Source of the DNA: Symbiodinium natans
Lineage: Eukaryota; Sar; Dinophyceae; Suessiales; Symbiodiniaceae
DNA: 13,338 nt
Direction of reading: 5' to 3'
NCBI GenBank assembly: GCA_905221605.1
Contig: CAJNDS010001603.1
Location: forward strand, 1 to 13,338
Shown: positions 1 to 8,113 of the stretch, piece by piece
Numbering within the stretch: position 1 is the stretch's first letter
Layout: the number at the start of each line of letters is the position of its first letter
Position numbers and translations under genes: made by a program
Notes under the pieces: generated by a model
What the model was told of the DNA's origin: nothing
The model's database searches: none
Seen by the model: the letters and a program-made list of their open reading frames with translations, nothing else

Positions 1-610
1 GATTTTTAAAATTTTAAATGGGCCTGCCTCTTTCCGGAAAATAATTTGTTTTTCTTTCAAAATTTTAAGGATTTTAAGGATTTTAAGAAATTTAAAAGGC
101 CTTAAATTCCTTAAAATCCTTAAAATTTTGAAAGGCCCGGGCTTTCAAAATTTTAAGGATTTTAAGGATTTTGAGGATTTTTAAAATTTTAAATGGGCCT
201 GCCTCTTTCCGGAAAATAATATAATTTTCTTTCAAAATTTTAAGGATTTTAAGGATTTTAAGAAATTTAAAGGCCTTAAATTCCTTAAAATCCTTAAAAT
301 TTTGAAAGCCCCAACCTTTCAAAATTTTAAGGATTTTAAGGGTTTTAAGGATTTTTAAAATTTTAAATGGGCCTGCCTCTTTCCGGAAAATAATTTAATT
401 TTCTTTCAAAATTTTAAGGATTTTAAGGATTTTAAGAAATTTAAAAGGCGTTAAATTCCTTAAAATCCTTAAAATATTGAAAGGTCCGGGCTTTCAAAAT
501 TTTAAGGGTTTTCAGGATTTTAAGGATTTTAAAATTAGAAATGGGCCTGACTTTTCCGGAAAATAAATTTATTTTCCAATAGTTTTACTGAGTTTATTTT
601 TTTGTATTTA
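1..610. repeat. AT-rich tandem satellite, ~175-bp unit, with internal palindromes
   Basis: A core AAATGGGCCTG...TTTCCGGAAAATA recurs with its ATG at 18, 193, 367 and 541, giving spacings of 175, 174 and 174 bp; further cores at 612 and 1346 start the next repeat family. Between cores, each of the first three units is built from a 9-bp AAGGATTTT motif on one side and its reverse complement (AAAATCCTT) on the other. The whole block is therefore a dyad, for example 54-134 centred near an AAGGCCTT. A second near-palindrome around GCCCGGGC (about 122-153) overlaps it. Reading frames here encode only monotonous ILK/FKD peptides that follow the 9-mer, so I treat the block as non-coding satellite. 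The left edge of the array lies outside the window. Confidence 0.9.
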
Positions 611-1344
611 AATGGGCCTGACCCTTTCTGGAAAATACTTGAATATTAGTTTAATATTTGATAGATTTTAAGGAAACTAGGGGCATTTCAATATTTGGAA
701 AGGCCATGAAGTTCCATGGGTACGTTATATTTTTGGATTTTTGTTTGTAATTTTTAGCAAATAAACCATTTAAGTTTTTTTTTTTGCAATTTTCCTGAAA
801 TTCTGAAAGCCTAGGCCTTACAAGAAAAATAAAAAAAACAGCAACACAAATACTCATTTAAAATATTTAAATGCGCTTCTTAGTCCTTTTAAAAAAGAAC
901 ATTTTGTTTTGTTAATTCATAAGGCTTGTAAAAAAGCCGGGGGTCCGGGGACGAGCGTTAACAAAAGCATTCCCCTTGAATATTTCTCCCGCGAAACTTT
1001 TCTCCCGCGAATTTTGGCGGGAGAAATTCCCGCGAGCTCTCCCTTGAGTTTTTTCTGGTTTTCCCGTGGTTTCCCTTTGATGTTTTTTTTGGTTTCCCTT
1101 CAGTTTCCCGTGAGAGTCAAATCTTCCTTTTACTGTTCCCTTGGACTTCCCTTTGAACTTCCCTTGGTTTTCCCTCGGATCCCCTTCGAAATTAAAACGT
1201 ATCCCGCGAGAAATCTCGCAAGACTTCAAAAATAAGGGCTTCCTTTTCCCACGGGATTTCCCGCGAAGCAGGCCGTAGGCCCCGAGCTGTTGCTGTAGTC
1301 TGCAGGCCCCCGAGCTCTCTGACTGTAGAGTCTCCAGGCCCCCA
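611..1344. repeat. ~733-bp tandem repeat, copy 1
   Basis: Starts at the AAATGGGCCTGACC core and matches 1345-2071 almost base for base at an offset of 732-734 bp. Landmarks in order: the core; a T-rich stretch with an A-rich counterpart to about 900; a GCCGGGGGTCCGGGGACGAG block near 935; a cluster of TCCCGCGA boxes near 985-1035; a run of degenerate TTCCCTTGG motifs (1045-1190); more CCCGCGA boxes (1202-1265); and two units of a GC-rich minisatellite (1270-1343). Minus-strand openings at 651-857 and 912-1229 lie inside it. They are not supported as genes, because copy 2 differs mainly at amino-acid-changing sites in the first and by a frameshift in a T-run in the second. Confidence 0.92.
1000..1025. 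other. 9-bp-arm hairpin with TTTGGCGG / CCCGC boxes (copy 1)
   Basis: TTCTCCCGC (1000-1008) and GCGGGAGAA (1017-1025) form perfect 9-bp arms around an 8-nt spacer. The right arm lies within TTTTGGCGGGA, which fits the E2F-type consensus WTTSSCSS, and several more CCCGCGA boxes sit within 300 bp. The identical structure is at 1732-1757 in the second copy. Regulatory use is speculative because no transcribed gene is recognisable beside it. Confidence 0.55.
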
Positions 1345-2071
1345 AATGGGCCTGACCCTTTCCGGAAAATACTTGAATATTAGTTTAAATTTTGATAGAT
1401 TTTAAGGAAACTAGCGGCATTTCAATATTTTGAAAGGCCATGAAGTTCCATGGGTACCTTATATTTTTGGATTTTTGTTTGTAATTTTTAGCAAATAAAC
1501 CATTTAAGTTTTTTTTGCAATTTTCCTGAAATTCTGAAAGCCTAGGCCTTACAAGAAAAATAAAAAAAACAGCAACAAAAATACTCATTTAAAATATTTA
1601 AATGCGCTTCTTAGTCCTTTTAAAAAAGAACATTTTGTTCTGTTAATTCATAAGGCTTGTAAAAAAAGCCGGGGGTCCGGGGACGAGCGTTAACAACAGC
1701 ATTCCCCTTGAATATTTCTCCCGCGAAACTTTTCTCCCGCGAATTTTGGCGGGAGAAATTCCCGCGAGCTCTCCCTTGAGTTTTCCTGGTTTTCCCGTGG
1801 TTTCCCTTTGATTTTTTTTTGGTTTCCCTTCAGTTTCCCGTGAGAGTCAAAGCTTCCTTTTACTGTTCCCTTGGACTTCCCTTTGAACTTCCCTTGGTTT
1901 TCCCTCGGATCCCCTTCGAAATTAAAACGCATCCCGCGAGAAATCTCGCAAGACTTCAAAAATAAGGGCTTCCTTTTCCCACGGGATTTCCCGCGAAGCA
2001 GGCCGTAGGCCCCGAGCTGTGGCTGTAGTCTGCAGGCCCCCGAGCTCTCTGACTGTAGTCTCCAGGCCCCC
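1345..2071. repeat. ~733-bp tandem repeat, copy 2
   Basis: Second copy of 611-1344, with scattered substitutions and length changes in homopolymers: a T-run of 11 in copy 1 is 8 here, and the run after TTTGAT differs. High identity plus homopolymer drift fits a recent unequal duplication. Unlike copy 1, its right end continues directly into an expanded minisatellite. The minus-strand opening 1690-1959 diverges from its copy 1 counterpart after the homopolymer, arguing against a conserved protein. Confidence 0.92.
1732..1757. other. 9-bp-arm hairpin with TTTGGCGG / CCCGC boxes (copy 2)
   Basis: Exact second occurrence of the hairpin at 1000-1025, carried by the tandem duplication. Arms are 1732-1740 and 1749-1757. 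Confidence 0.55.
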
Positions 2072-2331
2072 GGGCTCTCTCGTTGTCACCAGGGTCCGGG
2101 CTGTCTGGCTGTAGTCTGCAGGCCCCCGAGCTCTCTGACTGTAGAGTCTCCAGGCCTTTGGGCTCGCTGTAGTCACCAGGGTCCCGGGCAGTCTCAGGCC
2201 CCCGAGCTCTCTGACTGTAGTCTCCAGGCGCCCGGTCTCTCTCGCTGTAGTCACCAGGCCCCCGGGCTGTCTGGCTGTGGTCTGCAGGCCCCCGAGCTCT
2301 CTGACTGTAGTCTCCAGCCCCCCGGGCTCTC
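2015..2331. repeat. GC-rich minisatellite, 27-30 bp unit
   Basis: A unit of the form GTAGTCTCCAGGCCCCCGAG followed by CTCTCTGACT repeats about ten times with substitutions (GGGCTCTCT, GGGCTGTCT, CACCAGG variants). Successive GTAGTC-type starts at 2025, 2055, 2082, 2111 and 2141 give periods of 30, 27, 29 and 30 bp. Two units of the same family end the first 733-bp copy near 1290-1343. A minus-strand opening of 110 codons (1922-2254) crosses it and is a repeat artefact. Confidence 0.88.
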
Positions 2332-2595
2332 GTGCTTGCTTGGGTTTATATTGTTTTTTACTTAATTAGATTGACTTAAGTAATTGAAATAATTTAAAGA
2401 ATTTAAGTATCGAAATTTATTTAAATAATTAAATAACTTAAATATGACGGGCAGGTTTCGGATTTAAATTACTTAATGTTATTTAACTTCGGCCGGGAAT
2501 TAAATAATGTGAATAATTTGTAAATAATATCAACAATTTACATAATGTAAATAATTGAAATAGTTTAAATAATGTAAATAATTTAAATCCGAAAA

Positions 2596-2622
2596 GGGGG
2601 GGACCACCCCCCCCCCTGCCCC
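2596..2622. other. G-run/C-run hairpin 1
   Basis: G7 is followed by ACCA and a long C-run, so the strand can fold into a G:C hairpin and either strand has quadruplex or i-motif potential. Directly preceded by ATCCGAAAA. Confidence 0.6.
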
Positions 2623-2699
2623 CTAAGACTTAAATAATTCAAATAACTTAAATCCGAAACCTCCCCGTCTTATTTACACTTTTTGAATTATTTAATTCT

Positions 2700-2736
2700 G
2701 GGGAGGGGGGGGGGTGGTCGCCCCCCCGCCCGCCGG
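2700..2736. other. G-run/C-run hairpin 2
   Basis: GGGGA plus G10 (2705-2714), then TGGTCG and a C7 run with GCCCGCCGG. It can form a strong G:C stem or a quadruplex. Confidence 0.6.
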
Positions 2737-2963
2737 ATTTAAATCATTTTTCATTATTTAAACTATCTAAATTCTTTAAATCGCCTGGGAATCAAATAAT
2801 TTCAATTTGAATATGACGGGCAGGTTTCGGATTTAAAATATTTAAATTATCTAATTCGGCCGGGATTTAAATAATTTAAATAATTTAAACAATTATTTAA
2901 GGCTTCGATCGGATTTAAATTATTTACATAATTTCAATAATTTCAATAATTTAAATCCGAAAA

Positions 2964-2992
2964 GGGGGGGGGGGGCCACCCGCCCTGCCCCC
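2964..2992. other. G-run/C-run hairpin 3
   Basis: G12 (2964-2975) followed by CCACCCGCCCTGCCCCC. Equivalent to hairpin 1 in the second 369-bp unit, with G-run length changed. Confidence 0.6.
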
Positions 2993-3067
2993 TAAGGATT
3001 AAACAATTTAATTAATTTAAATCCGAAACCTCCCCGTCTTATTTAAATTATTTAATTATGTAATTCT

Positions 3068-3092
3068 GGGGAGGGGGGGTGGTCCCCCCCCC
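3068..3092. other. G-run/C-run hairpin 4
   Basis: GGGGA, G7, TGGT, then a run of nine C followed by TTTCGGATTT. The end is the reverse complement of the start of hairpin 1, showing that these modules occur in both orientations. Confidence 0.6.
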
Positions 3093-3210
3093 TTTCGGAT
3101 TTAAATTTTTAAAATTATTAGATTGTTTAAAATATTTGAATTATTTAAATTATGGCACGGCTCTACTGACACATATTCCGCGGAAAGATTGTCATGTTTT
3201 TGGTGAAATT

Positions 3211-3363
3211 TACGAACACTTACCCCCCGATAAGCAAGATCTTGGAACCACTCCGCGTACTCAGCCTTTAAGAGTTTAAGGGGGTTTCAAATTCAGGGAT
3301 ACTTATATTTGCTCCTTTAAACTTACGAACACTTACCCCCCGATAAGCAAGACTTGGAACCTG
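3211..3363. repeat. Direct repeat of ~40 bp at 113-bp spacing
   Basis: TACGAACACTTACCCCCCGA and the following TAAGCAAGA(TC)TTGGAACC occur at 3211 and 3324. The two copies differ by a 2-bp deletion near the end. They read YEHLPPDKQDL in different frames, since 113 is not a multiple of three, so at most one sits in its original coding frame. Confidence 0.85.
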
Positions 3364-3408
3364 CAGACAACAAACAGGTCTGTCGCAAAACCGCGACCAT
3401 TGATACAT

Positions 3409-3450
3409 ACCCCCTGTAGCGGGGTATGTCGCGTATGTGGGCCGCGGCCC
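3409..3450. other. Two adjacent short palindromes
   Basis: TACCCC (3409-3414) pairs with GGGGTA around a 7-nt loop, and GGGCCGCGGCCC (3439-3450) is a perfect 12-bp palindrome containing a CCGCGG core. No gene context assigns a function. Confidence 0.55.
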
Positions 3451-3554
3451 GGTTACAAGCAATTAATATTGGCACGCGGCCATTTGTTTGCAAGAAACAG
3501 GGGTCTGCATACCGCAGCAAAACATAAACACATGATGACGATGCGAACAACTGA

Positions 3555-3640
3555 CTAGATGATGAAGATGATGAGGATGAACAAGATCAAGGAGCTGATG
3601 AAGATGATGAAGATGATGAAGATGATGATGCTGCTGGGAA
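3555..3640. repeat. GAT/GAA trinucleotide-rich repeat
   Basis: GATGAAGATGAT units with interruptions (ACAAGATCAAGGAGCT) over about 80 bp. It reads Asp/Glu in one plus frame and Met/Lys in another. Confidence 0.8.
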
Positions 3641-4253
3641 AGCTTTATGCAATTGATGCAGTGAAGTTATGCCAGTACAATGAAAGGACTCATGCAGATG
3701 AAGAGTGTGATGACAATGATGATAGAGCTTTGCGCTTTATTTTGTCACCCCGTCTCCTTGCTTCCTGTCTCTTCTCTTCTTTCCAGTACCCTTCCAGAAA
3801 AATGGCATCCTTGTTCTCTCGCCTCTCTCACTTCCCTTTCCCTTCTCTCTTTCTGTTACTTTTTGACTGATGAACAACAAGAAAGAAACTTGCAGGATGA
3901 AACAGTGGCAGGGTAAGCAGACGTTGCGCGTGGACCTTGCCGTACTTCATCATATCCCTCTTCTCGGCCCATCTCTTCTGCTCTTTTCCTTACTCTTCTC
4001 CTTTTCATAATTATTCCTCTTTAGTTGTTCTTATCTGGAAAAGAAAGAGGGAAGGGAGAGATAAGGGAGGGAGGATAGATAAAGAAGAGTGCCATCTTCT
4101 CTGCGCCTTGTTTTGTCTCTCCCCTTTCTCTATTCATCTCTCTTCTATTCTTTTCTTTGCTGTTCTATTGAAATTGGATTCCCTGTATCTCTCCTCTGTC
4201 CTTCTCTCTCGCTCCTCTTCTCCTGTTCCCCTCTAAACGATTGCTCTTTACAG

Positions 4254-4490
4254 ATAGGTGCCCTCCCTCCTCTTCAGGAAATCTCTTTTCGCTTATTTTG
4301 CTTTTTGAAGCGAATAAAACAACGGATAAGAGAGGAAAGGGAATGACTAAGTAAAGACAGGAGCTCTTCAATAGGTGCCCTCCCTCCTCTTCAGGAAATC
4401 TCTTTTCCCTTATTTTGCTTTTTGAATCGAAGAAAACGACAGATAAGAAGAGAGGAAAGGGAATGACTAAGTAAAGAGAGGAGCTCTTCA
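4254..4490. repeat. 117-bp tandem duplication (copy A)
   Basis: ATAGGTGCCCTCCCTCCTCT starts at 4254 and 4371, each unit ending GAGCTCTTCA. Units differ by a few substitutions. The same pair lies at 7878-8113 in copy B, and inverted versions lie at 5975-6101 and, partially, 6769-6815. Confidence 0.9.
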
Positions 4491-4982
4491 ATTTCCCTCC
4501 CTATATCTGATGTTACTTTTCCTTCTTGGGCGGTGCCCTTCTTTCTCCCTTGAAGATGCAGAAAACGATCAGGAACACCCGTTCCATCGCCCATATATAG
4601 ACAGAGATAAATCATGAGCATCAGCTGGGTTTGCTGCCGATCCAAAATGGGCGTCCCTTTTAATCGCTTTCTGTGTCTTGAAACGAGCAAAAGGGGCACC
4701 CGTACTAAGTGTTTTCTTGTGGTGTCCCTTTTCTTCGCTTGAAGATGCAGAAAACGATCCAAAAAGGACACCCGTTCCATCGCCCATATATGGGGAGAGA
4801 GATAAATCATGAGCATCAGCTGGGTTTGCTGCCAATCCAAAATGGGCGCCCCTTTTAATCGCTTGCTGTGTCTTCAAACGAGCAAAAGGGACACCCTAAG
4901 TGTTTTCTTGTGGTGTCCCTTTTCTTCGCTTGAAGATGCAGAAAACGATCTAAAAGGACACCTGTTCCATCGCCCATATATA

Positions 4983-4992
4983 GGGAGAGAGA

Positions 4993-5024
<32 letters not shown>
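4983..5024. repeat. GA microsatellite
   Basis: Nearly pure GA dinucleotide tract with two GGG interruptions, between hairpin units of array A. Polypurine strand on plus. Confidence 0.9.
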
Positions 5025-5029
<5 letters not shown>

Positions 5030-5202
5030 TGAGCATCAGCTGGGTTGGCTGCCAATCCAAAACGGGCGTCCCTTTTAATCGCTTTCTGTGTCTTCAAACG
5101 AGCAAAAGGGACACCCTAAGTGCTTTCTTGTGGGGTGTCCCTTTTCCTCGCTTGAAGATGCAGAAAACGATCAAAAAAGGACACCCATTCCATCGCCCAT
5201 AC

Positions 5203-5205
<3 letters not shown>

Positions 5206-5237
<32 letters not shown>
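5206..5237. repeat. GA microsatellite
   Basis: Uninterrupted (AG)n tract in the next unit of array A, flanked by A-runs. Confidence 0.9.
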
Positions 5238-5241
<4 letters not shown>

Positions 5242-5427
5242 AAGAATCATGAGCATCAGCTGGGTTGGCTGCCAATCCAAAATGGACGTCACTTTTAATC
5301 GCTTTCTGTGTCTTCAAACGAGCAAAAGGGACACCCTAAGTGCTTTCTTGTGGGGTGTCCCTTTTCCTCGCTTGAAGATGCAGAAAACGATCAAAAAGGA
5401 CACCCATTCCATCGCCCATATATATAT

Positions 5428-5444
5428 AGAGAGAGAGAGAGAGA
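5428..5444. repeat. GA microsatellite, short, after TATATATA
   Basis: Same position within its unit as the tracts at 4983 and 5206 but contracted, and preceded by a short TA expansion. Confidence 0.8.
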
Positions 5445-5909
5445 AATCATGAGCATCAGCTGGGTTGGCTGCCAATCCAAAATGGACGTCCCTTTTCATC
5501 GCTTTCTGTGTCTTCAAACGAACAAAAGAAAACACTTAGGTTCCTCACTTGAAGATGCAGGAAACGGCCCAACAAGGACACCCGTTCCATCGCCCATATA
5601 TGGAGAGAGAGAGAGAGGGAGAAAGGAAAAAATCAGGAGCATCAGCTGGGTTTGCTTACATGTTCATTGTTATTCCTTTTGTTTTTTCTAACGGAAATGA
5701 ACAAGAGAAGAGAAAAATAAGAACCAGAGGAAAGATGAAAACGAGCACCATCTTCTCTTTGCCTGATTTTTGCATTTCGCCTGTCCTCATTTCTCTTCCA
5801 TTCTTTTCATTGCTCTTCCATTTAGAGTTGCATTCCTGTTGATCTCTCCTCTCTCCTTTCTCTCTCCCTTCTCTTCTCTTGTTCTCCTTTAAATCTCAAA
5901 AACACACAG

Positions 5910-6129
5910 AAGGAAGCTTCTTTTCCTTGTTGAATGAAGAATGAAAAAAGAAGAAAAGAGATAGGGAAAGAAATTGAAGAGCTCCACTGCCTATTGGTTC
6001 ATTCCATTTCCTCTCTTTCTATGTGTTGCTTTCCTTGTCGTTTCAGAAAGCAAGCAAACTAAGGGCAAGGGGGCTTCCTGAAGAGGAGAGAGGGCACCTA
6101 TCTGCGAAGAGGTCTTGTCCTTTTTAAGA
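5910..6129. repeat. Spacer with inverted copy of the 117-bp module
   Basis: 5975-6101 is the reverse complement of the ATAGGTGCC...GAGCTCTTCA module of 4254-4370: TGAAGAGCTC near 5975 and CTTCCTGAAGAGGAGAGAGG then GCACCTATCTG near 6074-6104. Divergence is greater than between copies A and B, so the insertion is older. I see no gene in this stretch. Confidence 0.8.
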
Positions 6130-6730
6130 ATAGAGGGAAAAGGGAGAGACAAGGAAGGGAGAGATGATAGACAAAGAAGAGCGCCATCTTCTTTGCGCCT
6201 TGTTGTGTTCCTCCGTCTCCTTGTTTCTTGTCTCCTCTCTTCTGTTCAGTACCCTTCCAGAAAATTAAAATGGCCTCCTTGTTGTCTCTCCTCTCTCACT
6301 TCCCTTTCCCTTCTCTCCTTCTGTTTCCGTTTAACTGATAAAGCACAAGACAGGTATGATAAAGCAGTGGAAGGTAAAGCAGAGGGTGACTCCTTGCGCT
6401 TGGACCTTGCCGTACTTCATCATGTCCCTCTTCTCGGCCTATCTCTTCTGCTCTTTTCCTTACTCTTCTCCTTTTCATAAATTCTTCCTCTTTAGTTGTT
6501 CTTATTTCGAAAAGAAAGAGGGAAGGGAGAGATAAGGGAGATAGGATAGATAAAGAAGAGTGCCATCTTCTCAGCGCCTAGTTTTGTCTCTCCATCTTCT
6601 CTATTCATCTCTCTTCTATTCTTTTCTTTGCCATTCCATTGAAATTGGATTCCTGTTATCTCTCCCCTCTCCTTCTCTCTCGCTCCTCTTCTCCTGTTCC
6701 CCTCTAAATGACAAAAACACAAGAAAGGAA
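6130..6730. repeat. Third, diverged copy of the polypyrimidine segment (copy C)
   Basis: Homologous to 3735-4240 and 7360-7860: CAGTACCCTTCCAG near 6246, GACCTTGCCGTACTTCATCA near 6402, AAAGAGGGAAGGGAGAGATA near 6514, and GAAATTGGATTCC near 6640. It lacks the foldback array that follows in A and B and ends ACAAAAACACAAGAAAGGAAG, close to the end signature of copies A and B. ORFs at 6115-6480 and 6492-6722 are shadows of this repeat. Confidence 0.85.
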
Positions 6731-6768
6731 GAACAAGAGGGGCATGTGTTGCAATAAAGCAGGAAGGG

Positions 6769-6815
6769 AATTGAAGAGCTCCTCTCGCTACTTTCTCATG
6801 CCCTTTCCTTTCTAT
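6769..6815. repeat. Partial inverted copy of the 117-bp module
   Basis: ATTGAAGAGCTCCTCTCGCT followed by TCATGCCCTTTCCTTTCT is the reverse complement of the right end of the 117-bp module (compare 4447-4492). Confidence 0.7.
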
Positions 6816-6849
6816 CTACCACAATCTACCACACCAAAACACGACTCTC

Positions 6850-7175
6850 AGCTTCCAAATATACTTCATCATGGGGAGAAGGGACATACTTCATCACAGA
6901 CTTGGCCCACAGGGAGAGGGGGTATACTTCATCACGCTGCTGGGGGGCTGGATCACAAACATGGCCCACGGGGCGAGGGGACATACTTCAGCCACAAAGA
7001 GAGGGAACCTACTTCATCACGCTGGTGGGATGCTGGATCACAGACCTGGCCTACGGGGAGAGGGGACATCCTTCATCACAAATTTGGCCCACGGGGAGAG
7101 GGGACATACTTCATCACAAATTTGGCCCGCGGGGAGAAGGGACATACTTCATCACAGACTTGGCTCACAGGAGGC
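6850..7175. repeat. 38-bp minisatellite (GACATACTTCATCAC...GGCCCACGGGGAGAGGG)
   Basis: Best units start at 7065, 7103 and 7141 (exact 38-bp period). More degenerate units reach back to about 6861 and include longer versions with GCTGGTGGGATGCTGGATCA. Since 38 is not a multiple of three, the protein frame rotates with each unit, which explains long overlapping open frames (6708-7190, 6871-7185, 6902-7540) all reading similar words such as GEGTYFIT or GRGDILHH. These are not genes. Confidence 0.9.
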
Positions 7176-7290
7176 GCCAAAATAATCTAAATAATCTAAT
7201 TATTCAAATCCATTGGTTCCTCTGGAAACCCAACCATTTAAATAATTTAAAGAATTTAATTATTCAAATACCTGGATTTAAATATTTTAG
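7176..7290. repeat. Short AT-rich block related to the 2340-3150 satellite
   Basis: AAATAATCTAAATAATCTAA, TTTAAATAATTTAAAGAATT and CCTGGATTTAAATATTTTAG share word composition and a TTCTGGGG end with the 369-bp AT satellite. It lies exactly between the 38-bp minisatellite and copy B. Confidence 0.6.
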
Positions 7291-7877
7291 TTCTGGGGCG
7301 TCCCATCAAAAGGGAATAGGGAGAGACAAGGGAGAGATGATATATATAGAGCTTTGCGCTTTATTTTGTCACTCCATCTCCTTGCTTCCTGTCTCTTCTC
7401 TTCTTTCCAGTACCCTTCCAGAAAAATGGCATCCTTGTTCTCTCTCCTCTCTCACTTCCCTTTCCCTTCTCTCTTTCTGTTACTTTTTGACTGATGAACA
7501 ACAAGAAAGGAACTTGCAGGATAAAACAGTGGCAGGGTAAGCAGAGGTTGCGCGTGGACGTTGCCGTACTTCATCATATCCCTCTTCTCGGCCTATCTCT
7601 TCTGCTCCTTTCCTTACTCTTCTCCTTTTCATAATTATTCCTCGTTAGTTGTTCTTATCTGGAAAAGAAAGAGGGAAGGGAGAGATAAGGGAGGGAGGAT
7701 AGATAAAGAAGAGTGCCGTCTTCTCTGCGCCTTGTTTTGTCTCTCCCTCTTCTCTATTCATCTCTCTTCGATTCTTTTCTTTGCTGTTCTATTGAAATTG
7801 GATTCCCTGTATCTCTCCTCTGTCCTTCTCTCTCGCTCCTCTTCTCCTGTTCCCCTCTAAACGATTGCTCTTTACAG

Positions 7878-8113
7878 ATAGGTGCCCTCCCTCCTCGTCA
7901 GGAAATCTCTTTTCGCTTATTTTGCTTTTTGAAGCGAATAAACAACGGATAAGAGAGGAAAGGGAATGACTAAGTAAAGACAGGAGCTCTTCAATAGGTG
8001 CCCTCCCTCCTCTTCAGGAAATCTCTTTTCCCTTATTTTGCTTTTTGAAGCGAAGAAAACAACAGATAAGCAGAGAGGAAAGGGAATGACTAAGTAAAGA
8101 GAGGAGCTCTTCA
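7878..8113. repeat. 116-bp tandem duplication (copy B)
   Basis: ATAGGTGCCCTCCCTCCTC at 7878 and 7994; equivalent of 4254-4490. Confidence 0.9.

Larger units (their letters stand above)
2340..3150. repeat. AT-rich satellite of two ~369-bp units with inverted internal symmetry and G/C-run hairpins
   Basis: TATGACGGGCAGGTTTCGG occurs at 2443 and 2812, and CCGAAACCTCCCCGTC at 2654 and 3023, both 369 bp apart. The second motif is the reverse complement of the first with one mismatch, so each unit is internally inverted. Spacers are TTAAATAAT-rich. Four blocks pair a run of 7-12 G with a following C-rich run (2596-2622, 2700-2736, 2964-2992, 3068-3092). No reading frame of interest crosses the block. 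Confidence 0.88.
3324..3656 (+). pseudogene. Possible decayed reading frame with an acidic (Asp/Glu) tail
   Basis: Read in the frame beginning at 3324, the sequence is open except for three stops: TAG at 3417, TAA at 3525 and TGA at 3552. It ends at TGA 3654. The first segment contains YEHLPPDKQDL. The last, after THDDDANN and a stop, is a strongly acidic run of about 25 Asp/Glu-rich residues made of GATGAA-type triplets, then AAGKALCN. Acidic codons continue after 3700 in another frame (HADEECDDNDD), which would fit a frameshift. The acidic character on both sides of a stop suggests one degraded exon. However, the triplet repeat alone could produce it, and I recognise no family. Sense and status are uncertain. 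Confidence 0.3.
4540..5660. repeat. Foldback-unit array A, six units
   Basis: GAAGATGCAG(A/G)AAACG starts at 4552, 4741, 4932, 5154, 5374 and 5551, with periods 189, 191, 222, 220 and 177 bp. A typical unit (about 5060-5190) has an arm of about 55 nt ending AAAAGGGACACCC (to 5116), a 16-nt loop, and GGGTGTCCCTTTT (from 5133) opening the matching arm. The innermost 13 bp are perfect and the rest is about 80% complementary. Between hairpins lie CATCGCCCATATATA, a GA microsatellite and ATCATGAGCATCAGCTGGGT. Period changes track GA-tract length. Plus and minus ORFs through the array mirror each other because of the inverted symmetry. Confidence 0.92.
3723..5909. repeat. Segmental duplication, copy A (~2.19 kb)
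   Basis: Aligns end to end with 7347-9334. Both begin TAGAGCTTTGCGCTTTATTT and end AAATCTCAAAAACACACAG. Contents in order: polypyrimidine module with CTTTCCAGTACCCTTCCAG; a GCCGTACTTCATCAT block; a second polypyrimidine module (4091-4235); a 117-bp tandem duplication (4254-4490); a six-unit foldback array (about 4540-5660); and a third polypyrimidine module (5745-5890). It is about 200 bp longer than copy B because it has one more foldback unit. ORFs of 60-150 codons inside it on both strands are Ser/Leu/Phe-rich readings of polypyrimidine DNA or readings of the foldback units. Confidence 0.93.

Noticed and set aside
92-322. Minus-strand ORF of 76 codons rich in ILK/FKD
   Set aside because: It is a translation of the 9-bp AAGGATTTT satellite; the pattern follows the DNA period and the palindrome, not a protein.
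651-1588. Pair of similar minus ORFs (651-857 and 1385-1588) with a 3-bp length difference
   Set aside because: The few substitutions between copies are mostly amino-acid-changing with about one silent, so there is no sign of purifying selection; both are open because the duplication is recent.
912-1959. Minus ORFs rich in KGK/RENQGK (912-1229 and 1690-1959)
   Set aside because: The copies shift frame relative to each other at a T-run, and the peptide only mirrors degenerate TTCCCTTGG repeats.
4540-5660. CRISPR-like array
   Set aside because: Units are 180-220 bp with whole-unit similarity and no unique spacers, in a eukaryotic telomere context.
6708-7540. Long plus ORFs (160 and 212 codons) with repeated GEGTYFIT and GRGDILHH words
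   Set aside because: The 38-bp minisatellite rotates all three frames, so the same words appear in each; the second ORF then runs through AT repeat and polypyrimidine DNA.
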